A DNA stretch of 64,000 nucleotides from Methylotuvimicrobium alcaliphilum 20Z (GCF_000968535.2 NC_016112.1:558001-622000), one strand, 5' to 3'; shown: positions 1-9,881, numbered from the stretch's first letter. Numbers and translations are program-made. Notes: generated from the sequence alone by a model not told the origin.

Positions 1-1
1 G

Positions 2-622
2 GCGTTGAGTATCCGCGGCACCGGCGCGCCAATCGTGCTCAATGAAAATGTCATCTGCGGTTTTGCGAACGGAAAATTATTGTCGTTGAGGCTAACCGAC
101 GGTAAGCATATTTGGGAAACCAGTATTGCAATTCCGGGCGGGCGAACCGAAATTGAAAGATTGGTCGATTTAGTTGTCGACCCGGTCGCAACCGATGGCG
201 TGATTTTTATTGCCAGTTATCGCGGTGGAACGAGTGCGGTGCTGGAGCAAAATGGCGATGTTATTTGGCGTAATGCCGATGTTTCGTCTTATACCGGTAT
301 GAGTCATGATTGGCGTTATCTTTATGTTAGCGATGTGAGCAGCGATGTATGGCAACTCGATCAGCGTAACGGCGCTTCATTATGGAAGCAAAGCGATTTA
401 CATCAACGAAAGCTAACGGCGCCGGTAGCCTACGATAATTATGTCGTGGTCGGCGATTTCGAAGGTTATCTGCATTGGTTGTCTAAAAGCGACGGCAGGC
501 AGATGGGGCGCATTCGGATTACCGATGCGGCGATCGACGCGCAGCCGGTCGTCGTTGACGACGTGCTGTATGTCTATGCAAAAAACGGCGTTCTTGCCGC
601 ATTAAAGGCACGGTTATTATAA
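2..622 (+). CDS. bamB: Outer membrane assembly factor BamB, C-terminal part (cut by window edge)
   Basis: This is the last roughly 205 residues of a PQQ-type beta-propeller lipoprotein; the open frame continues off the left edge, so its start and lipobox are not visible. Repeated blade motifs of the type G-x-hydrophobic-W can be read (for example near residues 30-37 and 120-128 of the visible part). BamB is a periplasmic subunit of the BAM complex that scaffolds insertion of beta-barrel proteins into the outer membrane. The family identification is supported by the neighbour: der follows after only 2 nt, the conserved bamB-der order of gammaproteobacteria. The visible part is about half the usual length of about 380 residues. 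Confidence 0.88.
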   Translation, partial: ALSIRGTGAPIVLNENVICGFANGKLLSLRLTDGKHIWETSIAIPGGRTEIERLVDLVVDPVATDGVIFIASYRGGTSAVLEQNGDVIWRNADVSSYTGMSHDWRYLYVSDVSSDVWQLDQRNGASLWKQSDLHQRKLTAPVAYDNYVVVGDFEGYLHWLSKSDGRQMGRIRITDAAIDAQPVVVDDVLYVYAKNGVLAALKARLL

Positions 623-624
623 AT

Positions 625-2013
625 ATGTTACCTGTGATTGCCCTAGTAGGGCGCCCCAATGTCGGTAAATCGACATTGTTCAATTATTTAACACGAAGCC
701 GCGAGGCTTTAGTCGCCGATTATCCCGGGTTGACTCGCGACCGGCAATACGGTCGAGTAAAGCGCGGTCAGCGCGATTGTCTGGTCGTCGATACCGGCGG
801 GATTGCCGATGACGCGGAGGGTATCGATAGCTTTGCCAAAAAACAAGTGCAAGTTGCGCTCGATGAGGCCGACGTGGTTTTTTTTATCGTCGATGCCCGC
901 GAAGGGCTCAATGCCTCCGATCAAAGCATTGCCGAAAATCTTAGAAAACTCGATAAGCCGGTTGTCTTAGTCGTCAATAAAATCGACGGTGTCGACGCGA
1001 ATGCGGCTGCCGCCGACTTTTATGCACTGGCGCTTGGCGAACCTTGTAAGATCGCCGCGACACACGGGCGAGGCGTTTTCGAGTTATTGGCGCATGTCGA
1101 TGAATTGTTGCCAATGGCCGAGGCGGACGAAGCCGAGATCGATGGCGGAATCGGCATTGCAATCGTCGGACGGCCAAATGTCGGTAAGTCGACGCTGGTC
1201 AATCGGTTATTAGGAGAAGAACGAGTCGTCGTTTTCGATGAGCCGGGTACGACTCGCGATAGTATCTATATTCCGTTTGAACGCAACGGTCAAAAATTTA
1301 CGCTGATCGATACGGCCGGGATGCGTCGACGGTCTAAGATTGCACTAACCGTTGAAAAGTTCAGTGTCATTAAATCATTGCAAGCGATCGAAAAAGCCAA
1401 TGTGGTCATTTATTTGATCGATGCCGCCGAAGGCGTGACCGATCAGGATGCGCATTTGTTGGGGCTAGTCTTGGAAGCAGGGCGAGCATTGATTATCGGC
1501 TTGAATAAATGGGACGGCTTGGGTGTCGATCAAAAGGATCTGATCAAACGCCAGATGGACATTAAACTCTCTTTCGTCGATTTTGCGCAAAAGCATCCGA
1601 TTTCCGCTTTGCACGGAAGTGGAGTCGGTAAATTATTCGATGTCGTGCATGAGTTATACGATGCGGCGATGATCGACATGTCGACGCCGGTGCTGACCAA
1701 CTTTTTGAAGGATGCGGTGACTACACACCAACCGCCGCTGGTTCATGGAAGACGCATTAAGCTGAAATATGCGCATCAAGGCGGCAGAAACCCGCCGGTC
1801 GTGGTGATTCACGGTACGCAAACCGATGCCTTACCGGGATCCTATAAACGGTTTTTGATGAATTATTTCCGTGATCGTTTGGGGCTCAAAGGGACGCCGA
1901 TCCGTCTCGAATTCAAGTCGCCGGTCAATCCGTTCGCCGGAATCAAGAATAAGTTGACCGATCGTCAAGTCAAGAAAAAGCAAAGACAGGTCAAGCATGC
2001 GAAAAAAAAATAG
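625..2013 (+). CDS. der: Ribosome biogenesis GTPase Der (EngA)
   Basis: Der is an essential cytoplasmic GTPase with two tandem G domains that assists maturation of the 50S subunit. The 462-residue product shows the first P-loop GRPNVGKST at residues 9-17 with DTGG as G3 and NKID as G4, and the second GRPNVGKST near residue 186, DTAG, and NKWD. A C-terminal KH-like domain follows from about residue 360, ending in a lysine-rich tail. The length is normal for the family. It starts with ATG 2 nt after the bamB stop and is almost certainly co-transcribed with it. Nothing is missing from either G domain. Confidence 0.97.
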   Translation: MLPVIALVGRPNVGKSTLFNYLTRSREALVADYPGLTRDRQYGRVKRGQRDCLVVDTGGIADDAEGIDSFAKKQVQVALDEADVVFFIVDAREGLNASDQSIAENLRKLDKPVVLVVNKIDGVDANAAAADFYALALGEPCKIAATHGRGVFELLAHVDELLPMAEADEAEIDGGIGIAIVGRPNVGKSTLVNRLLGEERVVVFDEPGTTRDSIYIPFERNGQKFTLIDTAGMRRRSKIALTVEKFSVIKSLQAIEKANVVIYLIDAAEGVTDQDAHLLGLVLEAGRALIIGLNKWDGLGVDQKDLIKRQMDIKLSFVDFAQKHPISALHGSGVGKLFDVVHELYDAAMIDMSTPVLTNFLKDAVTTHQPPLVHGRRIKLKYAHQGGRNPPVVVIHGTQTDALPGSYKRFLMNYFRDRLGLKGTPIRLEFKSPVNPFAGIKNKLTDRQVKKKQRQVKHAKKK

Positions 2014-2114
2014 CCCCCGCGTCATAATGTTGTCCATAACCTATGTTTTGGCGCCGATTGCGATCCTATTGACCTGAAGATGCTTTCATTATCTCGGAGA
2101 ATTAAAATTGCTTG

Positions 2115-2350
2115 TATACCCGTCGTAGATCAAAATTCGGCGCCTGGGTGTCCGCTAAAGGCCCAGCATCTAAATTATCCAAGATAGTTAACCATAGCCA
2201 ATGGGCTAGGGAATTTAGGTGCTGGGTGAACCCATCCTTGGGGGCTTGACGGCAGCTCAAACGCCAAGGATGGCGTGAATGCAGATTTTGCAGGAGCAAA
2301 AATCTGCCCTATTGCCGACATCCTCGCTAGCCACACCCCATACCTTCATA
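2115..2350. repeat. TATACC-end repeat (left end) joined to a GTGGGG-type repeat
   Basis: The 509-bp gap between der and the sensor kinase contains a left inverted end of the TATACC repeat family (starting at 2115, with the GTAGATCAAAATTCGGC block), an internal AGCAYCTAAATT...AATTTAGGTGCT palindromic module (about 2162-2226), and then the module with ATGGCGTGAATGCAGATTT that elsewhere belongs to a second repeat family (compare 45355-45530 and 49804-49952). The region 2280-2400, including the stretch after the repeat, resembles 45420-45540. No right-hand TATACC end is present, so this is a composite or decayed copy. Nothing else is recognised between 2351 and 2522. Confidence 0.7.
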
Positions 2351-2522
2351 AAGTTAACTATTTTTTGAGTATAAAGGGAGTAGTGCTGTTGTCCCGCCTT
2401 AAGTGGGAAGCCTGTAATGTCAACCCATGCCGAAAAAAATCAATCATTGCTGGTTTTTTTGTCGTAAAAAATGTACAAAGTGGCATTTGAAATAACCATG
2501 AGAATGTTGCTTTAATTTATTT

Positions 2523-4115
2523 ATGGACGATTTACATTCAGTAAGAGCGATAAGCGATCAGGAGCTTTCCGATCGTCTAGCGCTTATCCAATTGTCGGCT
2601 CGCGATATCGAGTTGCTAAAAAACTTGCATGTTCGGTTGAAAGACATTCGCATGGACTTTCTCGATGACTTTTACGTGCAAATGCTCCAGTTTGACGAAA
2701 CGAGCAAGCTTTTATCGGATCCCGAGCAAGTCGAACGCCTAAAAACAAAACAAGCTGCCTACTTCGAACGTTTAATCGAAGGTCGGTACGATCATGATTA
2801 TGTTAAGGATAGGGTGCAAATCGGCGCAACGCATCATCGCATCGGCTTAAAGCCACAATGGTACATTGGCGCTTATCATTTTTACTTGGCTTGGCTTTTC
2901 GAACAAATGCAGCGCACTCCTCTTAACGAAGACAAGGAGTGTTATGAGGTCTTGCTGGCCGTTATCAAAGTTATTTTGTTCGATATTGAATTGGCGATCG
3001 ATGCCTATTTTCAAGCCGATCACGATATGCTCAGGCTCATGGCTCAAGTGTTCGAAAGCAATGTCGAGGGGGTGCTGATCAGCGACACCCGAGGGCGAAT
3101 TTTGCATGCCAATCGTAAAGTTTCGTCGATAGCGGGTTATTCGCATGAGGAATTATTGCGTTTGCCGGTGACAACCTTATTGGCGCCGCAAGAGCGGAAC
3201 ATGTTTGTCGACTACTGGCGGGGAATTAAAGTCGGATCGCCTTGGCAAGGCGAAACGTATTTGCAAAAACGTGACGGAAAATCGTTTCCAGCCTGGGTTA
3301 ATGTGAGCGCAGTGATGGATGATAATAATCAAGTGACTCATTTTGTCATCGAATTTTCCGATATTAGCGCCTATCGCTTAGCCCAAGAAGCATTACAGCA
3401 ACGTACCGAGGAGTTGGCAAGATCCAATAAAGAATTGGAGCAATTTGCCTATGTTGCATCGCATGACTTACAAGAACCGCTGCGTATGGTGGCCAGTTTT
3501 ACGCAATTATTGGCGCGCCGATATGAGGGTAAGCTGGATGCCGATGCCGACGAGTTTATTCGTTATGCGGTCGATGGCGCGACACGAATGCAAACCCTGA
3601 TCAACGATTTGTTGGCATATTCCAGGGTCGGAACGCGAGTGAAACCGTTTGAGGCGATGAGTCTCGAAATCGTGTTGCAAAAAGCCTTGGATAATTTACG
3701 GCTTGCTGTCGAGGAAAGCGGCGCGGAAATCGTTCGGCCAACCCTGCCTGCCATCATGGGCGATGCTGTCCAGTTGACTCAATTGTTTCAAAACTTGATC
3801 GCCAATGCGATTAAATTCCGTGGCGAAGCGTCACCGAAAATAAATATTTCGGTATCATGCTCGGACGATTTTTGGCGAGTCGAATTAAACGATAACGGAA
3901 TCGGAATAGCGCCTGAATTTTTTGAGCGTATTTTTGTGATTTTTCAACGCTTGCATACGAAGGAAGATTATCCCGGAACCGGAATCGGCCTTGCGATTTG
4001 TAAAAAGATCGTCGAGCGCCACGGAGGAACGATTAGCGTCGAATCGGAGCCCGGTCAGGGCGCTACTTTTATTGTGATATTACCTAAAATCAAAAGCGAG
4101 GAAGTGAACCAATGA
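2523..4115 (+). CDS. Globin-coupled PAS sensor histidine kinase
   Basis: The 530-residue protein begins with a protoglobin-type sensor domain (about 1-160); [10 protein letters not shown] at 100-109 matches the IGxxH-x-RIGL block of globin-coupled sensors and puts the proximal heme histidine at H104. A PAS domain follows (about 175-290), then a HisKA dimerisation helix with the SHDLQEPL H-box (His near residue 313) and a HATPase_c domain with N-box NAIKF, GIGIA and GTGIGLAI. There is no transmembrane segment, so it should be a soluble cytoplasmic oxygen or redox sensor. Its stop overlaps the start of the next gene by 4 nt (ATGA), showing translational coupling with the response regulator. No strong Shine-Dalgarno is visible before this ATG. 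Confidence 0.93.
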   Translation: MDDLHSVRAISDQELSDRLALIQLSARDIELLKNLHVRLKDIRMDFLDDFYVQMLQFDETSKLLSDPEQVERLKTKQAAYFERLIEGRYDHDYVKDRVQIGATHHRIGLKPQWYIGAYHFYLAWLFEQMQRTPLNEDKECYEVLLAVIKVILFDIELAIDAYFQADHDMLRLMAQVFESNVEGVLISDTRGRILHANRKVSSIAGYSHEELLRLPVTTLLAPQERNMFVDYWRGIKVGSPWQGETYLQKRDGKSFPAWVNVSAVMDDNNQVTHFVIEFSDISAYRLAQEALQQRTEELARSNKELEQFAYVASHDLQEPLRMVASFTQLLARRYEGKLDADADEFIRYAVDGATRMQTLINDLLAYSRVGTRVKPFEAMSLEIVLQKALDNLRLAVEESGAEIVRPTLPAIMGDAVQLTQLFQNLIANAIKFRGEASPKINISVSCSDDFWRVELNDNGIGIAPEFFERIFVIFQRLHTKEDYPGTGIGLAICKKIVERHGGTISVESEPGQGATFIVILPKIKSEEVNQ

Positions 4116-4564
4116 GTCTGGAAGAGATCGGCCGTGCTGCAGAGTTTTTACTGGTAGAGGATAATCCGGGCGATGTGCGTTTGACCAAAGAGGCTTTAAC
4201 CGAGAGTAAAGTCAAAAACAATTTGAACGTGGTCGGCGATGGCGAGGAGGCAATGGCCTTTTTGAAACGGCAGGGAAAATATGCCGAAGCCCCTCGGCCC
4301 GATGTCATTCTGCTCGATCTTAATTTACCCAAAAAAAACGGCCGCGAAGTCTTGGAAGAAATTAAAGCCGACCCGAGTCTAAAGCGAATTCCGGTTGTCA
4401 TTATTACTTCCTCCGAAGCCGAACAGGACGTTTTGAAAACTTATGACCTGCATGTCAATTGTTATGTCAACAAGCCGGTGGATTTAGAGCAATTTATCAA
4501 GGTGGTGCAATCCATCGAAACGTTTTGGTTGACCATCGTCAAGTTGCCTTCTGAAATAGCGTAA
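4112..4564 (+). CDS. CheY/Rcp1-like single-domain response regulator
   Basis: The 150-residue protein is a stand-alone receiver domain. The acidic pair is in VEDNPGDV (residues 15-22), the phosphoacceptor is D69 in ILLDLNLP, followed by the conserved T/S (IITSS) and the K of NKPVD. The long loop with PRPD before the phosphoacceptor is typical of the Rcp1 family that partners phytochrome or other PAS/GAF kinases. Because it overlaps the globin-coupled kinase gene by 4 nt it is the obvious phosphotransfer partner. It lacks an output domain, so it must act through protein contacts or by relaying to the following receiver-GGDEF-EAL proteins; that last point is inference. Confidence 0.93.
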   Translation: MSLEEIGRAAEFLLVEDNPGDVRLTKEALTESKVKNNLNVVGDGEEAMAFLKRQGKYAEAPRPDVILLDLNLPKKNGREVLEEIKADPSLKRIPVVIITSSEAEQDVLKTYDLHVNCYVNKPVDLEQFIKVVQSIETFWLTIVKLPSEIA

Positions 4565-4569
4565 CAATC

Positions 4570-6297
4570 ATGAACCAGGCTGCCGCTAAAGTACTGTTGA
4601 TCGAGGATAATCCGGGCGATGTTAAGTTAGTTCAGGTATTGCTGGAGTCGAGTGATGAGCATCAGCAGCCTTTTGAATTGATTAGAGTCGGGCAGCTAAG
4701 CGATGCTTTTCCTATTTTGGCGAAAGGCGGCATCATGGCAATATTGCTCGATTTAGGGCTGCCCGACGGTAACGGGATCGATACCTTGATTCGAGTACAT
4801 GCTGCCGCACCTATGATTCCGATAGTCGTGCTCAGCGCCGAGGAAGATGAAATGCTGGCGATACGCTCGGTACAATTGGGTGCACAGGATTTTCTGGTCA
4901 AACAGGGTATCTCGGGCATGCTGCTCAGACGGGCGATCTGTTATGCGATGGAACGAAAACGCTTGATGGAGCAATTGCAATATTTGGCTCATTACGATGT
5001 ATTGACAGGACTGGCCAATCGAAAGTTGTTTTACGATAGGTTGAAGCATGATGTCATCGGGGCAAAGCGTTCGAAAAAATCACTGGCATTGATTTTTCTC
5101 GATCTGAACGACTTTAAACAAGTTAATGACTCTTTGGGGCATCATGCCGGCGACGAGTTGCTCAAAAATGTTGCGAAACGCTTATCCGGTAGTGTGCGGG
5201 CTAGCGATTGCGTGGCCAGAATGGGCGGCGATGAATTTACGATTATCCTCAATGGCTTAAATAATGCCGAGGAAGCCGCCTTGATTGCCGATAAAATTTT
5301 GAAAGCTTTGGTCGAGCCGTTTAAGTTTGGCGGCTCCGTGATGGTCATTCGCGCCAGCTTGGGAATCGCAACTTATCCCGATGATAGCGATGAATTGGAC
5401 AAGCTAATCGGGGCGGCCGATTCGGCAATGTACAAAGCCAAAGAGTCGAGCAGTGAAAAAATTAGCCGGTTTTGTTTTTATTCGGCGGCAATGACTGCCA
5501 AGGTTCAGTATGAGGTAAAAAAGCTTCATCAACTTAAGCGAGCCCACGAAAACGGCGAGTTCGAGTTGTATTACCAGCCGGAAGTCGACGTGCATAGCGG
5601 AAAGATCATTGGTATGGAAGCTTTGTTGCGTTGGCGCCATCCCAATCAGGGAGTTTTGACGCCGTCTTCGTTTATGCAGGATTTAGAAGATACCGGCCTG
5701 ATCGTTCCCGTCGGCGAATGGGTCATACGAAAAGCCTGCGAGCAATGCAAAGTATGGCAAAACCAAGGTTTTCCTAAATTGACGATGTCGATCAATATAT
5801 CGACAAAACAATTTCGTCATAATGGGTTTGTCGATAGTGTGTTGGCTGTCATTGACCAGCTAAGTGTGGATCCGGCTTTGGTTGAGTTGGATTTTAACGA
5901 AGAGACGCTATGGGAAGAGGAGGATCGTTCCGTTATCGTTCTAGATCGATTAAGCCAAGCCGGTGTGAAACTGTCGTTGGATCATTTCGGCAGCGGATCG
6001 ATTTCTTTAAAAACGTTGACACGCTTCCCGATTCACGCCATTAAAATTGATCATGCGTTGATTGCTCAGTCGGCTGCTGATTCTGCTGAAACGGCGATAG
6101 CCAAGGCCGCTATTGAAGTTGCTCACGTATTCAATATTAGAGGCTTAGCTGGAGGCATTGAAACTCAGGATCAACTCGAGTGGGCACGCCAAATCGCTTG
6201 CGATGAGGTGCAAGGATATCTCTATAGTAAGCCGCTTCCGGTAGACGAGGCGACCGAATTAATGGCTCGGCATGATTTCTTGAGTCCGCAAGACTAA
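4570..6297 (+). CDS. Receiver-GGDEF-EAL protein with degenerate EAL domain
   Basis: The 575-residue protein has a receiver domain (about 1-130, phosphoacceptor D61), a GGDEF domain with intact GGDEF near residue 219 and an RxxD inhibitory site five residues before it, and a C-terminal EAL domain starting at EALLRW near residue 350. The GGDEF half looks competent to make cyclic-di-GMP. The EAL half departs from consensus: the usual IDDFGTG is LDHFGSG and the LxLxxTES block reads ELDFNEET, so a metal-binding aspartate is replaced by histidine. Net activity is therefore more likely diguanylate cyclase than phosphodiesterase. It follows the response regulator by 5 nt and belongs to the same operon. 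Confidence 0.92.
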   Translation: MNQAAAKVLLIEDNPGDVKLVQVLLESSDEHQQPFELIRVGQLSDAFPILAKGGIMAILLDLGLPDGNGIDTLIRVHAAAPMIPIVVLSAEEDEMLAIRSVQLGAQDFLVKQGISGMLLRRAICYAMERKRLMEQLQYLAHYDVLTGLANRKLFYDRLKHDVIGAKRSKKSLALIFLDLNDFKQVNDSLGHHAGDELLKNVAKRLSGSVRASDCVARMGGDEFTIILNGLNNAEEAALIADKILKALVEPFKFGGSVMVIRASLGIATYPDDSDELDKLIGAADSAMYKAKESSSEKISRFCFYSAAMTAKVQYEVKKLHQLKRAHENGEFELYYQPEVDVHSGKIIGMEALLRWRHPNQGVLTPSSFMQDLEDTGLIVPVGEWVIRKACEQCKVWQNQGFPKLTMSINISTKQFRHNGFVDSVLAVIDQLSVDPALVELDFNEETLWEEEDRSVIVLDRLSQAGVKLSLDHFGSGSISLKTLTRFPIHAIKIDHALIAQSAADSAETAIAKAAIEVAHVFNIRGLAGGIETQDQLEWARQIACDEVQGYLYSKPLPVDEATELMARHDFLSPQD

Positions 6298-6314
6298 TAT
6301 GGCGATCCGTTGAG

Positions 6315-8384
6315 ATGAAAATATTACTAATTGAGGATCATAAGCCGGATGCGATATTGCTGCGTGAATTGTTGAGCGAAAATAGCACTGATCAGATTCA
6401 TTTATTTCATTTGGAGCGACTGGGCGATGCGCTTGAAGCTCTGAAAAGTAGAGCGTTCGATATTGCATTGCTCGACTTGTCGTTGCCGGATGCCTTTGGA
6501 CAGGAAACCTTTCGACGCTTGAATCGAGTCGCGCCGAGTCTGCCGATCATTGTCTTGACCGGGATCGACGATCAAGAGCTGGCAATGGATTTGGCGCAGG
6601 CGGGGGCTCAAGATTATCTAGTCAAGAGCGAATTGAGCAGCGGGCTTTTGCACCGTTCGCTGCATTATGCGATAGAACGTAAACGGACCGAATTAAAACT
6701 TCGTTTGGCGGCCACGGTATTCGAAAGCACGCTCGAAGGCATCATGATTACAGATGCCAAGACCAATATCATCAGCGTCAACGAGGCATTTTGCGAAATC
6801 ACAGGCTATGTCAGCGAGGAAATAATCGGTTGTACGCCTACGATGTTCGAGTCGGAACGTCATAGTAAGGCTTTTTTTCGTCAATTATGGGATGTTCTTA
6901 ATAAAACCGGTCAATGGCGAGGAGAAATATGGAATCGCCGTAAAAGCGGTGAGGTGTTTCCAGCCTGGGTTAATATTAGCGCGGTACCTAATATAGTGGA
7001 CGATAAAATCGGACATTATGTCGCGGTATTTACTGAAATTACCGAACTTAAATTATCCGAAGAAAGACTGAATTATCTGGCGCATCACGATCCGTTAACC
7101 GGACTGCCTAATCGGCTGTTGTTTCAAGACCGGTTGGCGCAAGGTATTCTGCAAGCGCAGCGCAGAAAGAGCATGATTGCGGTAATGTTTTTGGACTTGG
7201 ATCGGTTTAAATTAATCAACGATACGCTCGGTCACCCGATTGGCGACGAGCTTTTGGTTGCGGTTGCCGAGCGTCTGCGTCGATGCGCGCGCGAAACCGA
7301 TACGATTGCCCGTTTGGGCGGCGATGAGTTTGCGGTTATTTTGTCGAGCATGGCGCGTGAAGAAGATGTCGAGCATGTGGCGCAAAAGATTATTCAAGCC
7401 TTGTCTTCTGTATTTTGCGTGGGCGGGCACGAGGTCTTCGTCACCACGAGCATCGGAATTACGTTTTATCCGGGACTCAATAATGATCGAAGTAAATTGT
7501 TAGAGCAGGCTGATGTCGCCATGTATCATGCGAAAAAGCATGGCCGCAATAACTATCAATATTATACGGCGGATATGAATGCCGCAGCATATGAGCGGTT
7601 GATGCTCGAAACGAATTTGCGCAGAGCTTTGGAAAGGGAAGAATTTAGGCTGTACTATCAACCTCAGATTGATGTCCAAAGCGGCGCTGTGACCGGTGTC
7701 GAGGCCTTGATTCGTTGGCAAAGTCCGGAACTTGGCTTGGTTTCTCCAGGTGAATTCATTCCTTTGCTGGAAGAGACCGGTTTGATCGTTCCGGTTGGCG
7801 AATGGGTTATAGAAACCGCTTGCCGGCAAATGAAAGAATGGCTTGATGCCGGTTATCCGTCCATGACGATGGCGGTTAATTTATCCGCAAGACAGTTTCA
7901 TCAAGTCGATTTAGTAGAAAGAATCGCGCAAATTTTACAAGAGCTTAATTTACCGCCTGAGTTGTTGGAGTTGGAATTGACCGAAAGCATGGTTATGGAG
8001 AGCGTCGATTCGGCAGTTGAAATTCTGCATAAGTTAAAGCGGATGGGCGTCAAGGTTGCAATCGACGATTTCGGCACGGGGGTTTCATCTCTAGGGTATC
8101 TAAAGCATTTTCCGGTCGATACTCTAAAAATCAGTCATGATTTTGTGTTGAATCTGCCTCGCGATTCGGTAGATGCCTCCATCGCTTCGGCGGTCATTAA
8201 TCTTGCGCGCAACATGCAGTTGAGTAGTGTCGCTGAAGGCGTGGAAAATGCCGAGCAAATGGATTTTTTGAGCGGCCAAGATTGCGAACGTTTACAAGGA
8301 TATTTATTCAGTCGCCCGGTTCCGGCGGAAAAGATAGCTGAGTTGCTGGGAACATGGCAGGCTATGCCGAAAAAATCGGGCTGA
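6315..8384 (+). CDS. Receiver-PAS-GGDEF-EAL cyclic-di-GMP turnover protein
   Basis: The 689-residue protein has a receiver (about 1-125, phosphoacceptor D54 in ALLDLSLP), a PAS domain (about 135-250, FESTLEGIMITD), a GGDEF domain with intact motif and RxxD inhibitory site, and an EAL domain. Unlike its upstream neighbour the EAL motifs are intact: EALIRW, LELELTES and IDDFGTG. It is thus a candidate bifunctional or phosphodiesterase enzyme. It lies 17 nt after the preceding gene and is the last member of the four-gene operon. Pairing of a cyclase with dead EAL and an enzyme with live EAL suggests opposing outputs under one sensor kinase (inference). Confidence 0.93.
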   Translation: MKILLIEDHKPDAILLRELLSENSTDQIHLFHLERLGDALEALKSRAFDIALLDLSLPDAFGQETFRRLNRVAPSLPIIVLTGIDDQELAMDLAQAGAQDYLVKSELSSGLLHRSLHYAIERKRTELKLRLAATVFESTLEGIMITDAKTNIISVNEAFCEITGYVSEEIIGCTPTMFESERHSKAFFRQLWDVLNKTGQWRGEIWNRRKSGEVFPAWVNISAVPNIVDDKIGHYVAVFTEITELKLSEERLNYLAHHDPLTGLPNRLLFQDRLAQGILQAQRRKSMIAVMFLDLDRFKLINDTLGHPIGDELLVAVAERLRRCARETDTIARLGGDEFAVILSSMAREEDVEHVAQKIIQALSSVFCVGGHEVFVTTSIGITFYPGLNNDRSKLLEQADVAMYHAKKHGRNNYQYYTADMNAAAYERLMLETNLRRALEREEFRLYYQPQIDVQSGAVTGVEALIRWQSPELGLVSPGEFIPLLEETGLIVPVGEWVIETACRQMKEWLDAGYPSMTMAVNLSARQFHQVDLVERIAQILQELNLPPELLELELTESMVMESVDSAVEILHKLKRMGVKVAIDDFGTGVSSLGYLKHFPVDTLKISHDFVLNLPRDSVDASIASAVINLARNMQLSSVAEGVENAEQMDFLSGQDCERLQGYLFSRPVPAEKIAELLGTWQAMPKKSG

Positions 8385-8432
8385 GTTGGGTTTGGGGGGA
8401 TTAAAAATTAATGCCGAGCGAGTAAACAAGTT

Positions 8433-8864
8433 ATGTGGACCCAAAAGCAAATTAAAATAAGTTCAAAAAAACGCGGCTTTCATTTAATCACGCCTGAAAT
8501 CCGTCAAGGCTTACCCGAGATAGGTGCGATCAAGTGCGGGTTATTACATCTATTTATACAGCATACCTCGGCGTCTTTGGCGATTAATGAAAATGCCGAC
8601 CCCGATGTTAGAATGGATGTGGAGGCTTATTTTTCCAAAACGGTCCCGGAAAATGAACCTTATTATAGGCATACGCTCGAAGGGAGTGATGATATGCCGG
8701 CGCATATAAAAAATATTATGATCGGTTGCCAGTTGACGATACCGGTGGGTTCGGGGCGGTTGCTGTTGGGAACATGGCAAGGTGTTTATTTATGTGAGCA
8801 TCGGGAAAATGCCGGTACGAGAAATATCATTGCGACGATGACAGGCGAGCCGCTTCATCATTAG
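8433..8864 (+). CDS. yjbQ: YjbQ family protein (UPF0047)
   Basis: A 143-residue single-domain protein matching the UPF0047/YjbQ family: GLLHLFIQHTSASLAINENADP (read as the HTSA-LxINEN-DPxV block), the HxxxG...DDMPAHIK segment and C-terminal LLLGTWQGVYLCEHR. YjbQ proteins have weak thiamine-phosphate synthase activity in vitro; the physiological role is unclear. Length is normal. It sits 48 nt after the cyclic-di-GMP operon and may be transcribed with it or separately; no promoter or terminator is obvious between them. Confidence 0.92.
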   Translation: MWTQKQIKISSKKRGFHLITPEIRQGLPEIGAIKCGLLHLFIQHTSASLAINENADPDVRMDVEAYFSKTVPENEPYYRHTLEGSDDMPAHIKNIMIGCQLTIPVGSGRLLLGTWQGVYLCEHRENAGTRNIIATMTGEPLHH

Positions 8865-8883
8865 CAGTAAGGGCAATCTTTGT

Positions 8884-9207
8884 TATACCCGTCGTAGCTC
8901 AAAATTCGGCGCCTGGGTGTTCGCTAGAGGACGCCTTGAGTACGTCCATGCTGGCAAAGCCTTTATCCTAAAAATAGCATTTGAGAGCCTCAAACTACCG
9001 TTCGCCCTGAGCCCATCGGCTACGCTCAGGAGAGCCCTGTCGAAGGGTGAGCGGTAGTTTGAGGCGGTGAAAGTGTTGTAGACCCTTCATGCTTCGACTT
9101 TACTCAGCACGAACGGTCTACAACACATGCTAACTGCTCTTTCTAGGTTTATCGGACACCCAGGCGCCTCTTCTGGCACTGCCGAAATTTCAAGTGCGAA
9201 AGGTATA
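8884..9207. repeat. Complete TATACC-end repeat carrying nested REP palindromes
   Basis: A 324-bp element between the inverted ends at 8884 (TATACCCGTCGTAGCTCAAA) and 9207 (...GTGCGAAAGGTATA). Its interior contains two nested palindromes: CTCAAACTACCG...CGGTAGTTTGAG at about 8991-9063, enclosing TTCGCCCTGAGC-type REP sequence, and GTGTTGTAGACC...GGTCTACAACAC at about 9070-9127, enclosing TTCATGCTTCGAC...GCACGAACGG. No coding content is credible. A lone outward end (...TTGATCTGCGATGTGTATA, ending 9361) follows at about 9332-9361, 60 bp before the next gene, suggesting a second decayed copy. Confidence 0.8.
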
Positions 9208-9425
9208 ATCGGTCGAGTTCTCCGGTCATCGTGCAATTTCACAGTAACGATCATGAAGATTTGCCCATCGCCCCGGCAAATTAAAGTGCGAGGCGTGGCG
9301 GAGGGTGCGGTCTCTCGCCCGATAAGGCCTCCGGTGCCGAATTTTGATCTGCGATGTGTATAGTCAAGGGCCGGGTGAGGTTTTCACTATAAAATGATTT
9401 CATGTCGATTCTATAGGAGTAATGA

Positions 9426-9881
9426 ATGAAAAAAATATTAACGATAATGATGATGGTGTCTTTTGTTTTTGCCGGGCGCTTAGCTCTGGCCGAGATTGGA
9501 GGGATTAAGGATGTTGTGGTTTATCGAAGTCCTTCGTGCGGGTGTTGTGGAAAATGGGTCAAACATCTTAAGGATAATAACTTTAATGTGGTTGATAATG
9601 TTGTTCACGATGTGGACTCGGTTAAGCGTAAATATGGGGTTCCTAGCGAGTTGGCTTCCTGTCATACGGCGATAGTGGGCGATTATGTGATCGAAGGTCA
9701 TGTGCCTGTCGAAGATATCGAAAAACTCTTGAGTTTAAAGGCCGATGTTTTAGGTGTTGCTGTACCGGGGATGCCTGTCGGGACACCAGGTATGGAAATG
9801 GGCGATCGCAAAGACGCTTATAAAGTCATTGCGTTCGATAAGGAAGGCCGCAAGCAGGTCTTTGGTGTGCATGAAGAATAA
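9426..9881 (+). CDS. DUF411 periplasmic metal-binding protein
   Basis: The 151-residue protein has an N-terminal signal peptide (about 1-22, ending ALA) and then a DUF411 domain. Visible metal-binding candidates are C38, C40 and C41 in SPSCGCCGKW and C79-H80 in ASCHTA, followed by the family's GHVPVEDI block. DUF411 proteins are commonly encoded with copper-handling genes. It lies 1.5 kb upstream of pmoCAB, whose enzyme needs copper, so a role in periplasmic copper binding is plausible but inferred from context. A Shine-Dalgarno (AGGAG) sits just before the ATG. A C-terminal Met-rich stretch (GMPVGTPGMEMG) adds possible Cu(I) ligands. Confidence 0.9.
   Translation: MKKILTIMMMVSFVFAGRLALAEIGGIKDVVVYRSPSCGCCGKWVKHLKDNNFNVVDNVVHDVDSVKRKYGVPSELASCHTAIVGDYVIEGHVPVEDIEKLLSLKADVLGVAVPGMPVGTPGMEMGDRKDAYKVIAFDKEGRKQVFGVHEE

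Noticed and set aside
9127-9363. A 78-codon frame between yjbQ and the DUF411 gene
   Set aside because: It lies over the end of one mobile repeat and a lone end of another; its peptide is explained by repeat sequence and has no family likeness.
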